NCBI RefSeq assembly: GCF_029784135.1
Contig: NC_073746.1
Location: 257,400,994-257,464,993, forward strand
From: Toxorhynchites rutilus septentrionalis
Lineage: Eukaryota > Arthropoda > Insecta > Diptera > Culicidae
Direction: 5' to 3'
DNA length: 64,000 nucleotides
Below, piece after piece: positions 11,485-23,399 of the stretch. Under the pieces are notes generated by a model. That model saw only the letters and a program-made list of their open reading frames with translations, did no database searches and had not been told where the DNA came from. The translations under genes and the position numbers were made by a program. The number at the start of each line of letters is the position of its first letter. The stretch's first letter is position 1.

Positions 11485-12323
11485 CAGGTCGGACTCGATT
11501 ATATGTGATTCGATTATATAAAATTTTGGGCTCGATTATTATACAGTTTGAAATTTTTTTTTCTTATAGTTCAAATATGACTTATTTCAAGAAAAAATGT
11601 AACCTTTCAACGTTGATTTGAAATTTGGGAGGCTATTATGACTACAGTGGTGTAAAAATAGCGATTTTTAAAGATTCTGCTTAAATTTTCATCTGGAATT
11701 ATTTATATCGATATTGCAGCGAAATTAAGAAAGATTGAAGTTGGGCATCAAAGAACAAATTGTAGAGTAATTTGAGAGCTTCAATTTGATTGATAAAAAC
11801 AAACAAGTTTAATATGAATTTTTGGGATAAAGTGAATAATTCACTTCACAAATCACTTCTAAAATGTTATTTATATTTATTATTTGTTATATACACTAAT
11901 TTATATGTTTCACTACTATATCCTGTTCTAAATTTTCTCATCTTTCAAATGAAAGCAACAGAATTGGATCACGTAGCATAATTTTTAGTGTAGAGCCAGT
12001 TTGAGGCAACAGAGTCCGAAACAAAAAAAAAAGTTTCATAGCTCTTCATTGGTGAAATTCGAACATATGCGTAGAAGGATTTTTCCCATCAAATATTGTC
12101 ATCTATCACCTCCTGAGAGATTCTGGAAAAAAAATTCATGTGAGAAAGGTGTCTTCTCGCTTTGAGGGGATGAATCTAAAAATAAAATTCTTCTTTTATT
12201 TTCAATAAACGAAAAATATATGCATAAAAAACAAAAAAAAAATTTTTTTACTCGATTATGTACAGGATTCGATTATATACACTGAAAAGAAATCAGAGAC
12301 TGTATATAATCGAGTCCGCGCTG
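11485..12323. mobile_element. Family-P element with both ends
   Basis: The left end CAGGTCGGACTCGATTATAT follows TA (11483-11484). The right end, reversed, reads CAGCGCGGACTCGATTATAT and is followed by TA (12324-12325). Both ends carry extra TCGATTATA-type subterminal repeats. At 839 bp with no transposase frame it is a non-autonomous pogo-like element. Its body is shared with 14440-14690 and 25270-25490. Confidence 0.75.
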
Positions 12324-12325
12324 TA

Positions 12326-12600
12326 TATACATCATTTTAAAGCCATAAACTTCAGATTTTGGATCATTTCACTAACATATTTTAAACTTAATGTGTGTAG
12401 ATGTAGTGAACAAAAATATCGGGAATAAATAAAAAAATCGTTTATTTCTTCTGTTTTTTCAAATATTCTGTTGACTAACACATTTTTTGCGAACCAACTA
12501 AATAGAAAATCCAATTAACCTTATCAACCACCTTTATTTGATATCTAAATGGTTTCTGTAGGTTCTTTTCATACAGAGATATTTGAAAGACGAGAATATT
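12326..12600. repeat. Family F fragment
   Basis: This resembles 7900-8030 (shared CATCATTTTAAAGC and CAGAGATATTT blocks) but lacks the paired arms. Confidence 0.4.
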
Positions 12601-12992
12601 TGGTACAGGATATAGTAGTGGAACATCTAAATTAGTGGATTTTAATAACACTTCGGGTGTGAAAAGTGAAATAATTTTTAATGTGTTATTATTAATTTTA
12701 TCCTAAAAATGTATATTAAACTTGATTGTTTCTATCAATTAAATTTAAGCTCTCTAGCCGGTCTACGATTTGTTCTTCGATCACCAACTTCTATTCTTCT
12801 TAATTTGGCTGCAATATCGATATAAACAATTCCTGGTGAAAATTCAAGCCAAATCTTCGCGATCTTTACCCCACTACATGTAATAGCCACTTAAATTTAA
12901 CCTTAACGTTGAAATAAATCATATATATCATACATATATTTTTTTGAACTGTATATAATCGAGTCCAAAATTGTATATAATCGAATCACATA

Positions 12993-13824
12993 AAGCATAG
13001 TTCATCTTAAATCTGGACGCACTGTATATTATACCACAGTGCTCCTAGTGGTCGGATCTAGAATGTTTTGACAGCACTTTGTTTTGGAATGTTTCCTCTA
13101 TCAGTGCTGAAAATTTCATTACGATTCGTTTTGTTTCAAAAATATTACACGTGATGGAAGCCGCGAAACGAAAATTAATTTTAAACACCCACATCAAAAT
13201 CACGAAATCGAAATCGTTGAAAATGGCCAAATCGACCGTGTGTAGCGTTCTCAAACGTTTCCGTGAGATGCATACTATCGATCGACAGGTTCATATCAAG
13301 CGTCATAGAGGAACTAAGGATCGGAAACTGCATTTGAAGGTGTTCAGAACGATCAAGGTAAACCCAGGGCAGTCGGACTATGACATAGCCAAGTAATCAA
13401 TGCCGACCGGTGCACCGTCAGAAGGATTCGTCTGCGTGAAGGAATACGATCTTATCGGGCCAGTAAGCAACCAAACCGGACATTGCAGCAGAATGTAGTA
13501 GCCAAAGGACGTGTCCGGAAGTTATACAACAAGGTTCTAACGAAGTACGATGAATGCATCCTCATGGATGACGAACCATACGTGAAGATGGATTTTGGGC
13601 AGCTTCCAGGCCAAAAATTTTATAAAGCCACTGGTCGGGGGGATGTCCCCGGCAAGTTCAAATTCGTTTTTGCCGATAAGTTTGCATGAAAGTGTTTGAT
13701 CTGGCAAGGTATTTGCAGCTGCGGACGAAAAACCCCGGTTTGAGTACATAACATTTTTATTTCGTTCACATAGCTCCGAGATAGACCCGTTTTAATGCGT
13801 CCAGCTTTAAGATGAACTATGCTT
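12993..13824 (+). mobile_element. Deleted DD37E-type (ITmD37E-like) element
   Basis: The inverted ends of about 28 bp begin AAGCATAGTTCATCTTAAA and match GATGAACTATGCTT at the right end with one or two differences. TA flanks both sides (12991-12992 and 13825-13826). At 832 bp it is shorter than the 1270-bp relative at 54839-56108 because the catalytic C-terminal half of the transposase is deleted. Confidence 0.85.
13154..13740 (+). pseudogene. Truncated DD37E-type transposase
   Basis: From MEAAKRKL (13154) the frame gives an HTH (MAKSTVCSVLKRF), then LKVFRTIKVNPGQSDYDIAK and a stop at about 13396. A shifted frame resumes with a linker (NVVAKGRVRKLYNKVLTKYD) and the first catalytic block ILMDDEPYVKMDF. 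A stop sits at 13687-13689. LIWQGICSCGRKTP is then the last recognisable block. The second Asp and the Glu are gone. It aligns in order with the fuller copy at 54990-55979. Confidence 0.8.
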
Positions 13825-13853
13825 TATAATCGAGTCTGTTTATAATCGACCTG

Positions 13854-14726
13854 TTCCTTTGTGTTGGAATTTTTTTTCACAAAATTTTTGAAAGAACTGA
13901 AAGAAATCGATTCTTTATTTCTTCTCGAATTTTTTTGTCCGCTACATCTTCACGCACCAAGATAACAATATGTTCGTAGATTGTTTCAAAAGCTGATGGT
14001 TTAAGCTTCTAAACGATGTATATATCATTATATTAATATAAGTAAGCTTGTTTTCGATTTTCAAAAGTAGTGAAAAAAAATCTGCATGTTGGGGTACGAA
14101 TTCGAGTTTGAGTCACTGTATGTTCTTTCGTTGCTGAACTGAGCCCTACAGTGCATTGATTTTTCGTTACTCTAGTAATCTCATGATGTTCAAAAATCCA
14201 TCTTTAGCAGCTAGAAAATTAAAAACAGTTTTCTCGTTTAAAATAAAATAAGATTGTTTTTTTAAACGGTTAATTTTAGGCTATAGATCCCAGTGAAATT
14301 AAGAATGATTGGTTTAAATTTAACGTGTAACCCACGTGTTATTCAGTATACAACTTCCATTTTCTTTACAATACATCAATTGCGTTCGTATCCACATAGT
14401 CGGGTTGCCTTTTCAACTGGTGCAATTGTAACTTTTAGGCTTCATTTTCAAAATGATGCTTTAATCCACTAGTTTGGAAGTTTCACAACTGTATCCTGTA
14501 TAAAATTATCTCATCTTTCTTTCTTTCATCCTACGTAGCCTATTTTTTTAATTAGAGTCGGTTAGAGACAAACAGAGCCTAAAACAGTGAAAAAGTTTGT
14601 CATTGTTGAAATTCGAACACATGCGTAGAAGAATTTTTTCTTCAAATATAATTCTCTATCACCTCTTGAAGGAATTTATTTTTTATATGAGGTATTTAAA
14701 CCCCTTCGCATACAACATCGAGTCTC
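13854..14726. mobile_element. Family-P body, left part
   Basis: The stretch 14440-14700 matches 11870-12170 and 25270-25490 (shared blocks such as ATTCGAACA and ATGCGTAGAAG). It is cut off by the family-G element and resumes at about 15410. Confidence 0.5.
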
Positions 14727-15403
14727 ACTCATGGTTTTTCAATGTTTTTTACTGAAATTAAAACAGACCGAAAAGTACAACATTTTTTCGATGCGGGTAA
14801 TATGGACATATAGTGGGTGTAATATGGGCAGATTTGTAATACATGAAGCGTAGAGGTTTGTCGTTCGCGAGAGGACTAAAACTAATCCATCTAGAAGTGA
14901 TATCGTGTTTTTCAGCAGTATAAACGGACAGACTCTCAACTATTTTGCTTTTAGTTCCAATCAGCTTCTAAATAGTCCACATTTGGCGATTTAATTTCCG
15001 GCGGATTCCTTAGGAATAGATTGAACAGACTTTTCACAGTTCTTCTCACTCCCACTGGCAACTGTCCGTTTTACACCACCAGAAGAATTATTTCAATAAT
15101 TAAAATTTTCCACTCAAAAATGAAGTTACTTTTCCGTACATATCTAATATCGCTTCTCTGTTAATTCACAAACCGAAATATAATCCTTAGTTAATTGAAT
15201 TTTGATATTAAACCACTCAAAATGCTTAACATCGAAGCAGCTAAAATTACATCCACACGCGGAATTTGTTTCCCTTTTCGACTTTTGTTCAGCATTCATT
15301 GCCATAGGGTGGCTTAAATATTATAGAATAACATGTAGAAGGTGTTCTCATTAACAAAAATCTGAAATTTCAAATGTAACTATACAAATCAACCCTGTTG
15401 GTG
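14727..15403 (-). mobile_element. Family-G repeat, reverse copy
   Basis: This is the reverse of most of 33600-34400, sharing GCGGGTAATATGGACATATA and CTTAAATATTATAGAATAAC. Both extreme ends are missing here. No coding capacity is seen. The complete copy sits in a LINE at 33569-34497. Confidence 0.7.
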
Positions 15404-15466
15404 GTGGATTCTATAAACAGTGAAAAGAAATCGGAGACTTTGTATATTCGAAACTCGTCCTGATTA
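15404..15466. repeat. Family-P right end
   Basis: ACAGTGAAAAGAAATCGGAG followed by a degenerate TCG-rich end closing in CCTG matches the right end of 11485-12323. It completes the copy split by the family-G insertion. Confidence 0.5.
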
Positions 15467-15488
15467 CATGTGATTTTCATGATGTTTT

Positions 15489-15955
15489 ATGGCGTTGGAG
15501 CAGAAATTACGGATAATCCAAGCTGTTGGAACAGAAAATCAAGCGAAAGCTCAAATTGCTCGTAATTTTAATGTTCATAGAACGGCTGTTACAAAGATAA
15601 TGAACTACGCAATATTAGTAGGCAAGCATAAAAATCTGGGAACGTGAACATAAAACGAGGTTTCGACACAAATGCTCGTTTTGCATGTTAGAACTTTTCC
15701 GGTTAATTTTAACATTGCTAAACGTTTAAGTTTAGCGACACATGGTATTTCAAATTCAAGAACAGTTTCGCTATTCGGGAGGTGAAAGTTTGTAGAGATA
15801 GACATTCAGCATATGCAGATGCATTGGAGGACTTTTAATTGAGCCTTTTCTCTAGAGTAGGCAAAACTCAGCTGACATTACATCAAATTTACAATTGTGA
15901 TGAGTCCGGTTTGTTCTTTTAGATGTTGCCGAGGGATACCTTTATTCACGCAGGT
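15489..15955 (+). pseudogene. Pogo-like transposase remnant
   Basis: An ATG at 15489 opens MALEQKLRIIQAVG, then AQIARNFNVHRTAVTKIM, a typical CENP-B/psq-type DNA-binding HTH of pogo transposases, ending in a stop near 15648. About 240 bp further on (15880-15955) the strand reads IYNCDESGLFF, a stop, then MLPRDTFIHAG, the first catalytic Asp region of the DDE_1 domain. The middle and the C-terminal two thirds are lost. It may represent the autonomous source type of family P, which flanks it; that link is inferred from position. Confidence 0.7.
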
Positions 15956-16265
15956 AAATAATCACTAATAATTAGTTGTGCCAAAAACACTAGCTTATCG
16001 TTATAGGTGAACGAAATGTCGCAGGTTGCAAAGCTATAAAAATTAAATGATTTTTTGCACCCTCCGTTTTTCCTGTTTATTGTTTTTAAATGAGAAAAAA
16101 AACTTATCTGAATTATTGAAACAGTTTGTTTTGCAATAAAAAAACCCAACTCTAATGGCATGAATAATTAATATATGAATAGTCACATTATTTCGCCAAG
16201 TTCACTGTGAGATTTTCTTACCGTGACAAAATCGAAACAACACTGTACTACCAAACAAGTAGGTT
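15956..16265. other. Nothing recognised
   Basis: AT-rich sequence without recognisable content. Confidence 0.4.
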
Positions 16266-16649
16266 GGCCTGATTCTTGAATACACTTCACGGTGGAAACG
16301 AAATAAACGGCACGCCATTGAACTACGTTTTACGATTTAGTGAAGTGTCGAAGATAATAATGAGTTTTCAGGCAGAGTGAGCACCTTTCAAATAAAAAAA
16401 TCATGAATGAAAAATAACTTCTAAGTATCAAACTGGTATTCAATATAAGTGGAAAATTTTTTTTTCTTCATGTGATATAATAATATCATACAAAAATTTC
16501 ATCTGAAGATAATTTGATATTATAATGATTAGTTTTGTGGGAAACTAATCTCGTATCCAGATGTCGACACCGTACCGTTGTCATCGCGGATACGTTTCAT
16601 TCCGTTTCCACCGTGAAGTGTATTCGAAGTGTATTCGAGAATCAGGCCC
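16266..16649. mobile_element. MITE, copy A (left of tRNA-Glu)
   Basis: The inverted ends contain TACACTTCACGGTGGAAACG (left) and CGTTTCCACCGTGAAGTGTA-like sequence (right), with outer GGCCTGATTCT/AGAATCAGGCC. The interior shares ATAATAATGAGTTTTC and GTCGACACCGTACCGTTGTC with copy B. The right end carries an 11-bp duplication (AAGTGTATTCG repeated). Confidence 0.85.
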
Positions 16650-16784
16650 GGTGACTATTTTACCCCCACTAACGCCTTTGCCACCACTTCCATAATATTT
16701 TTTGTAAACTATAGTTCAGTATAATAAAAACTACATTTCAATGATTGGACGGATATTCATTTCAAAGTATAATCACATACAGTA

Positions 16785-16856
16785 TCCCATATGGTCTAGT
16801 GGCTAGGATATCTGGCTTTCACCCAGAAGGCCCGGGTTCGATTCCCGGTATGGGAA
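16785..16856 (+). tRNA. tRNA-Glu (TTC)
   Basis: This is a perfect 72-nt cloverleaf. The acceptor TCCCATA pairs with TATGGGA, discriminator A. The anticodon arm is TCTGG-CTTTCAC-CCAGA, giving TTC. The T arm is CCGGG-TTCGATT-CCCGG. A TTTT stop lies at 16862-16865. It sits between two direct copies of one MITE. Confidence 0.97.
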
Positions 16857-16881
16857 ATATATTTTATGAACATACTTGATG

Positions 16882-17248
16882 GGGCCCGATTCCCGTATAC
16901 ACTCCACGATGAAAACGAAATGAACGGCACGTCATTGCACTCCGTTATACGAGTTAGTGAAGCGTCAAAGATAATAATGAGTTTTCTGGTAGAATGAACA
17001 CTTTTTGAATAAAAATTATAAATGAAAGAAAATTAATTTCTCCGTATCAAATTAGTGTTGAACGTGAATGGAAAACTATGTTTTTTCATGTTTTTTCATT
17101 TTATAATATCTTACCAAAATTGTGTCTGAAGACAATTTTATATTATAATATTTTTTTATTTCGTTTCCAAATGTCGACACCGTACCGTTGTCATCGCGGA
17201 CACATTTCATTTCGTTGGACCGTGAAGTGTATACGGGAATAAGACCCA
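16882..17248. mobile_element. MITE, copy B (right of tRNA-Glu)
   Basis: Same family and same orientation as copy A. The ends are GGGCCCGATTCCCGTATACA and its inverse (TATACGGGAATAAGACCC). The terminal base differences from copy A are themselves symmetrical between the two ends of this copy. Confidence 0.85.
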
Positions 17249-17362
17249 TGGACAACATTTTTTACAGTATCCTCATATCCCCCTAGAATAGGAATTTGAT
17301 AATTTCGAATTTCGAGAAACGAAACATGATCCATTCTGGTAAACAATTATAATTATCTAACA

Positions 17363-17830
17363 CTAGCTGATCCGGCAAACTTCGTCCCGCCCAAAATTTG
17401 TTTTTTGTTATTGTTATTTTGATTGTAATACCTTCAAACATTCACGTTTTCATACTAAGCGCAAGTTCATGAGTCCAATCGCAGAACTGTTCATTGATTG
17501 ATCTTCTTATCGACCCTGTTGAATTAACCTTTTACTAAAAAAATCCTAGCACTTCTACCAATCTCGTCATTATAATATCAGATTATTTTCAGACACAATT
17601 CTCGTTCAAGATTTTTCAACCACCTGCAAGTCACATGTTTTTCCGTTACATGGAATAAATGTTTGATACAGAAAATATGATTGAATAAAGACACACCCCT
17701 CCCCTCTTCTTCCCTTAGAGGGGAGGATAGGAGTGTCTATTCACCATAGAAACGTTTCGAGCCCCCTAAAATCTTCACATGCCAAATTTGGTTTCGTTTG
17801 CTTGATTAATTCTTGAGTATGAAATTTTTC
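17363..17830 (-). mobile_element. Helitron-like repeat (family H), partial
   Basis: In reverse orientation it starts A|CTAGCTGATCCGGCAAACTT, the family-H 3' end, and continues through the tail shared with 6530-6836 and 56842-57130 into one internal unit. The other terminus is not recognisable. Confidence 0.55.
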
Positions 17831-18485
17831 GATTTTTTTCTTGGTCCATTTCAAATCCAAACATTGTCCTTCATTGACTGAAGGTACTTTTTTTTTTCAA
17901 ATTCTCGCTAACCCGTTTGTCGTTGAAACATATATTCTTAGAAAATCAAGAATTGTATTTGAAAATACATACTAATCGATTATTTTCGGTAAGTAAAATA
18001 CTGTTTCAAGCCATAAAACCGGTTTGTTTTATTTCATAGGTTTAATGGGGGAAATTCTAGAACTACTACGATTAAAACGTTTCAACAACCGGAGGCAGTA
18101 ATACTCATTACTTTGATATTCGCATTATATTTTTGCAAAAGAGCAAAATTGTTAAATACTATCTCGCACAAAGTACTGATCAAATATGCACGGAGTCTGC
18201 GCAACACGGGTGAACAACAACATGAATCTGTCCTCATCTATTAGGATGCCACCGGTAATTTCCTTCGCACTCAAACCTTTCGCCACAATATATTATTCTG
18301 TCCACCTCGCTGTTGATTTTTACGACTACAGCATTCTGATACCTCTTATCACTTTTATCGAAATGAATAAAATTATGGCTGCACGTTGATATCCGTAAAT
18401 TACTTTTTCATAGCCAGCAAATGTAGCCTCACAAAATGCCAATCTGCCAGCAACGAAAAACGGGAGCGAATGAATGAAATTAACG

Positions 18486-18487
<2 letters not shown>
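17831..18487. other. No gene recognised
   Basis: No motif or repeat recognised. Confidence 0.4.
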
Positions 18488-18549
<62 letters not shown>

Positions 18550-18554
18550 TTTTT
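18488..18554. repeat. (TA)n plus oligo-T
   Basis: About 26 TA dinucleotides are followed by 14 T. Confidence 0.97.
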
Positions 18555-19635
18555 AATTCAACCGGCCCACTCCAGTGGATGCTCCTGTTCCACCTGCTGT
18601 ATTCATCTCTTCCTCACGGTAATTTTGATTGCTGCCTCATAACGGAATATATATAACCGATCACCGGCTGGCTTCACCCTGTGGCCTTCCATACAACGTC
18701 ATCAAACCCATAATTTTGCAGTCGCCTTGCGGGCAGTAAAATAATAACAAAAAACGCTAACATAAACCGCCGCTTATATGAAGGTAGGCGTGGTACAGTT
18801 ACAACTTGTGTAGTTTTTTTTAATGTTATTGTGGAGCGTAACACAATGAAGGGTTTGGCGAATTGGCTGCAACAGGGGGCTTTGTTGCATATTAGATTTA
18901 TTCATACCAGGGAGATAGACCGTAAATCGGAAGATTATTATACTCAAATGAGTGATGGGGGTATTATCAACGCCGGTATCAACTGTTGATCAACCCTAGC
19001 TGCACCGAAAAGCGTTTCAGACTCATCCCTGACATTTTCGCGCCACTATTCAATCGGTTGCTTCTAACGAAAATTGGATCGCATGGTAAGCAATTCTACT
19101 GGTTAACTTTCAACCGTTGCATGCATGCTTATGCTTTTGGAACTCGAGCAGACGTCACATGCGAGATCTAAAACGATTTTTCATAAATTGCTTAGATGAG
19201 GTTAATTCCCAGCCCAGTTACCCCTCACCATCTTGGTGTACTGGCCGCCGGCTACTGAATCGTTTGGGGCGGCCTCCGTAATGTTCTACTATCACGAGAG
19301 CGAACAGTTTATTTTAAATAAACTTTTGCCCACTCTATAATTTATAAATACTCGCGTTCTACGTTACTCCTCCCCCTATTCGCGGGGCCTACCGACGGAG
19401 TTGGTACCGAGCGCCGCATATCGCATTGCCTGCACAAGTACTTCCACCGATGGCGTGTCGTTGTCATAAAGTAAAACCTTAAATTTGCTATTAGACATGA
19501 ATGTTCGAGCATGTTGCCGGAGCATATTTTCGGTTGCGCATAACAGGGGCCTGGTTTGAACGAAAGTAATTAAAATTACGTGCCCTGATTGCCGGTTTTG
19601 GAGGGGGGAAAATTCAAACAATTATTCCGCCAGCA
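18555..19635. other. Repeat-poor stretch, no gene recognised
   Basis: Moderate GC with short open frames on both strands (for example 19376-19621, minus) but no recognisable domain. It could hold upstream sequence for nearby genes; nothing is demonstrable. Confidence 0.4.
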
Positions 19636-19718
19636 GTCAGGATGGCCGAGCGGTCTAAAGCGCTACGTTCAGGTCGTAGTCTTCTCTGAAGGCGTGGGTT
19701 CGAATCCCACTTCTGACA
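19636..19718 (+). tRNA. tRNA-Leu (CAG)
   Basis: An 83-nt type II tRNA with a long variable arm. The acceptor GTCAGGA pairs with TTCTGAC allowing G-T, discriminator A. The A box is TGGCCGAGCGG. The anticodon arm is CTACG-TTCAGGT-CGTAG, giving CAG. The T arm is GTGGG-TTCGAAT-CCCAC. A T5 terminator follows at 19729-19733. Confidence 0.96.
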
Positions 19719-20147
19719 GCAAATCTACTTTTTGATGAATGAGGTTTGAGGAACACAAGAAAAATTGCGAAACGCGAAGATATTTGACATTAACAAGAAT
19801 ATTCATTAATCTAATTGCATTCAAATTCCGTTAATTTTTCATTGTTGCATGTTTTGAACCTGCACGTTATGAACACAAAACACTATCGTAATTTACAGTC
19901 AATCGATTGTACTAATTTTAGCGAACAAACGCATTCTTAACAATATAATCAGATTACTATTTCTCACCCCTGGGAATTTATTTTCTATTTTATTAGTGCC
20001 CTACCCCTCATAAATCTAAAAAGATTCCTATCCTGCAAAGAAACGTCAAAACAATGTGTTTGATTATTTGTTTATCATTATTAGTGCGCTGTTCAATCTG
20101 ATAAGATACGGAAAAAGCAAGTTTCCGTAGATACCCGTAAACTTATA
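19719..20147. other. Nothing recognised
   Basis: AT-rich sequence without recognisable content. Confidence 0.4.
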
Positions 20148-20436
20148 CAGTAGAACCCCGATTATCCGCGGAATAGTCTGGGAAAGTCATCGCGAATAAC
20201 GCAATGAATGACTAAAATGAAGTGCAAACACGAAAAAAAAATATTTCAGCATGAAACCCATGTTTAATCAATACAGGAATCATTAAACATTCCATCTGTA
20301 GGTCGTGCACATAATGTGAAAGCCATGACCAAAACAAAAGAATGAAACCTACCACTCACTGAAAATTGTAGGGAAGGTCCATAGAATTACTATGGAACCG
20401 CGGATCATCCGTTCGCGGATTATCGAGGTTCTACTG
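20148..20436. mobile_element. Pogo/Tigger-type MITE
   Basis: The left end CAGTAGAACCCCGATTATCC and the inverted right end CAGTAGAACCTCGATAATCC are flanked by TA on both sides (20146-20147, 20437-20438). It is 289 bp and non-coding. TA targets, CAG...CTG termini and length fit a non-autonomous Tigger-like element. Confidence 0.85.
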
Positions 20437-20438
20437 TA

Positions 20439-21177
20439 GTTGAAAACCGTCAGGAAGATCATTCTTATAGAGAAATTGCTCGAAAATACGATTGAGGTGA
20501 AGCAGGAGCACGAACAATATACAAAAAGCATGAAGAACTAGAAAGCGTAACGGATCGGACCGGTAGAGGGAAAAAGCGGAACACTACAACCAGCGATGAA
20601 CGTCGTATTTCTCGAAAAGTGACAAAAAATCCTTTCACTACCAGCCGAGTGATTCGTGAAAATGCTGATTTGAATATCTCCGAGCAAACTGTGCGCAGAA
20701 GACTGCAGGAATTGGATTATAAGAGTGGATTTGCCCAACGAATTTGGACGCAACCTGACGAGAAACTTGCCAACAAAAATATCATGGTGTGGGGTGGTTT
20801 GCTTGGTCGGTAGTCTTGAGAAGATTGATGGCCTAATAACGGCAGACTGTTACATCACCATTTTAAAAATAAATTTTAAAGAGTCGGCGCGAAAAGTATA
20901 TTGTCCACAAAACCACTGTCAATAGATAATTTGTGGTCCATTTTGGATCAAAATGTCGACAATGGAGATGTCAGTAGCCGCGACAAACTTTTTGAAGCTT
21001 TGGAAAAAGTCTGGATGAATATCAACTCCCAACATATCGGAAACCTCGTTGAAAGTATGCCTCGACGCCTGCTCTCCGAGATTGAAGCTAAACACGGCCA
21101 AGCTAAATACTGATGTAAAGAAGAATCAGTTTGAATATTGAATTACTGTAACGCGTACTTCATTTTGTCCAGTACTG
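20439..21177 (+). mobile_element. Tc1-like element, 5' end lost and internally deleted
   Basis: Transposase pieces in order: HSYREIARKYD with an in-frame stop, then SDERRISRKVTKNPF and SEQTVRRRLQELDYKSGFA (the paired-like DNA-binding region). RIWTQPDEKLANKNIMVWGG is a catalytic-core piece. The C-terminal block IDNLWSILDQNV is followed by SMPRRLLSEIEAKHGQAKY and a stop at about 21113. A deletion joins the core to the C-terminus near 20905. The right end closes TTGTCCAGTACTG before TA. No matching left end is seen; the MITE at 20148-20436 abuts the coding remnant. Confidence 0.8.
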
Positions 21178-21949
21178 TATAAACGAAAAGCACACAGAGA
21201 ATTGAAGATTTTTCAATTAGAGAATTAATTTGTAAACTCAATTTGTTTTGTTGTGTAGAGAGACATTTTCGACATCGAACATCCTACTTAGTCAGGTACA
21301 AAATTCGAAACGACAAAACAACAATCGGAATGAATCCAGTGTTTTCCGAATCTGATGATGTACTATATTGGAAACATGTTCGGCGTAGAAGTTTTTTGAA
21401 TACAATTAAAATCCAATCCAATCCAGTCTAATCCAATCCGTTTAATATTCTTGTTTTTACAACAATTAATTAAAAGAACAACATTATTAATGTTGTTCTT
21501 TGTTAGGGTATGTGCACAGCAGAACTCATCAAAACCCAGTTAAAATATTTTTTTGTTTATTTCCATGACTGACCAGAATAAGGGAAAAGTTGGCTTCGAA
21601 TTTACATCAAAGAATATTTTGTTCTTCATTTTACATCCAATGCTCGAGTTTTATTCCATCCATAAGGTTTGCATGTGTGTATACATGAATAAGGCTCAAT
21701 TAAAAATGAATAACCACAATTCCGTAAAACATATGGAGCAGTTCCACCCCAAATCAGCCGGCTGCTGACCCGACCTTCTCCGATTTTTTGAAACTTGAAA
21801 CTTTATTTACTTGAAACTTTGAAACATATGATGGAAGCAACCCAAAATCACAATTTTCATTATCATATGACCGACTTGAATTACGACTCATTTTGAATGC
21901 ACTTAAATATTAAAAACTTTTATTTTTAGTTTTAGTTTTTAGTGTCAAG
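21178..21949. other. No gene recognised
   Basis: Short AATCC-type repeats at about 21411-21440 are the only visible feature. Confidence 0.4.
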
Positions 21950-22334
21950 ATGTACAATTTACATGCATGTCGAGCAACCGAAGCCTTAATGAAACTTTGT
22001 CCTCTTGGTAAGGTAAGAATTTCAACATTTCTCGTCGTCGATTACTCCCTCTGGGGGTACGTGAAGGACCGTTGCTATGTTAATAAGCCCCAAAATTCGC
22101 AGAAACTTAAAGAAGAAATAACTCGGATTTTCAACAGCATCGAAGTGGTAATGTTAGAGTTGTGCATGAGGATTTTGTTCACCGTTTTAAACGGGTTATC
22201 GAAAAAAGGAGTGGTCACATCGAAAATGTCTTAAAATAAGTTTTATTTTCGTTTTTTAAAATAAAAATCGGTTCATTTTTGTAGAAGTTATTAAAATTTG
22301 TTGCGTGAGTGTTTAATATGAAAGACCCTATATG
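21950..22334 (+). mobile_element. IS630-Tc1-mariner 3' fragment
   Basis: The plus-strand frame reads VVDYSLWGYVKDRCYVNKPQ and the following C-terminal region, then a UTR and the end TGAAAGACCCTA near 22333. It is the inverted counterpart of 2274-2551. The first and second catalytic Asp regions are not recognisable. Confidence 0.6.
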
Positions 22335-23399
22335 TTTAGGTTTTATTCTTGGACCAACCGTTCTCGAGATATAACCATTCTTGTATAATAAAAATAATGT
22401 AAGTAAAATTTCTATACGATGTCGAGACCTTAGTCTTAGTGTCTAGAAGTAGTACCGTTTTGTCTCGAAATCCGAATACTTTATTTCTAAATGTAAATAA
22501 ACTGAACATTAATGTTACAAATAATTAATAATGAAAACTCTGACATTCTTTGGAGTATAGGCTTCATTTGTACATCATAAAACTAATCATTTGAGAAAAA
22601 GTGACTGTCAAAACCTGTGATAAAATGTTTGCGTTTGCAAATTCCTTGAAAACTAACATCGTTAATTTTTCAGTAATTGTAGTTGTTCCCTTCATACTAA
22701 CAATAGAATAAGTTGATTTAGATATAATGATAGATTCAAGCTTTTACTAAAAAAAGAAAATATGTCACCCTTTTAAATTCAAGTCGACCGCGAGTAATCG
22801 GGTTTCTATCTTATCAACCAAATAATTAAGGAAAATTGTTTATATATTGTAATAAAAAATATTCCATTCTTTTAAACTTATGTAACTGAGCCTGTAAAAA
22901 CAAACGAATTATGAAAAAAAAGGTGTTTTAGTTATGTGCTAGAAAAGGTAAGAATGTATTTTAAATGAATGAACAAATGATCTTTTATGCAAAATTCTTC
23001 ATCAGATTTAGTATTTAAGTAGCGTTCGGAATTTTAATCAAGTTTCGACGCGTGATTCGAATCCCTAACAGTAGATGACTGAACATACTATTTTCAGGCA
23101 AATGCAGCAATAGTTCACGAATTGGAGTACAATGACAGTCCAATTCTGAAGCAACAATATAAAAAGACCTAACACCATTTGTAAACAAATCTTTGTTAAG
23201 GTGGCAGCGAAAATAGTCATGTCAAATTTCAAAAACCTTTTTATAGTTTACATGGTTTCGCGACCAAGGGCGCCATGTTTTTTTATTTATTTTTTCTTAA
23301 AATCTGAGGTTTTTTCACAAATCAGATAAGTATTTTTTACGTTTTTGAGTAATGGTTTTTCAAAGTTTAGATTTTTTGATTGCAATAGCTTAATGAAGC
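22335..23399. other. No gene recognised
   Basis: AT-rich sequence; short open frames only. Confidence 0.4.

Larger units (their letters stand above)
12601..13853. mobile_element. Family-P element interrupted by a DD37E element
   Basis: Family-P body lies at about 12700-12960 and the terminal motif array runs to 12992. It resumes at 13825 and ends in ACCTG at about 13853. Joining the two sides restores the terminal order seen at 11485-11550 (reversed). Confidence 0.65.

Noticed and set aside
18555..18620. Possible proline-rich exon after the oligo-T tract, before a GTAATT
   Set aside because: The donor is weak, the oligo-T belongs to a microsatellite, and the frame is only about 20 codons.
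19376..19621. 81-codon minus-strand open frame next to tRNA-Leu
   Set aside because: No recognised motif, and no splice or start context.
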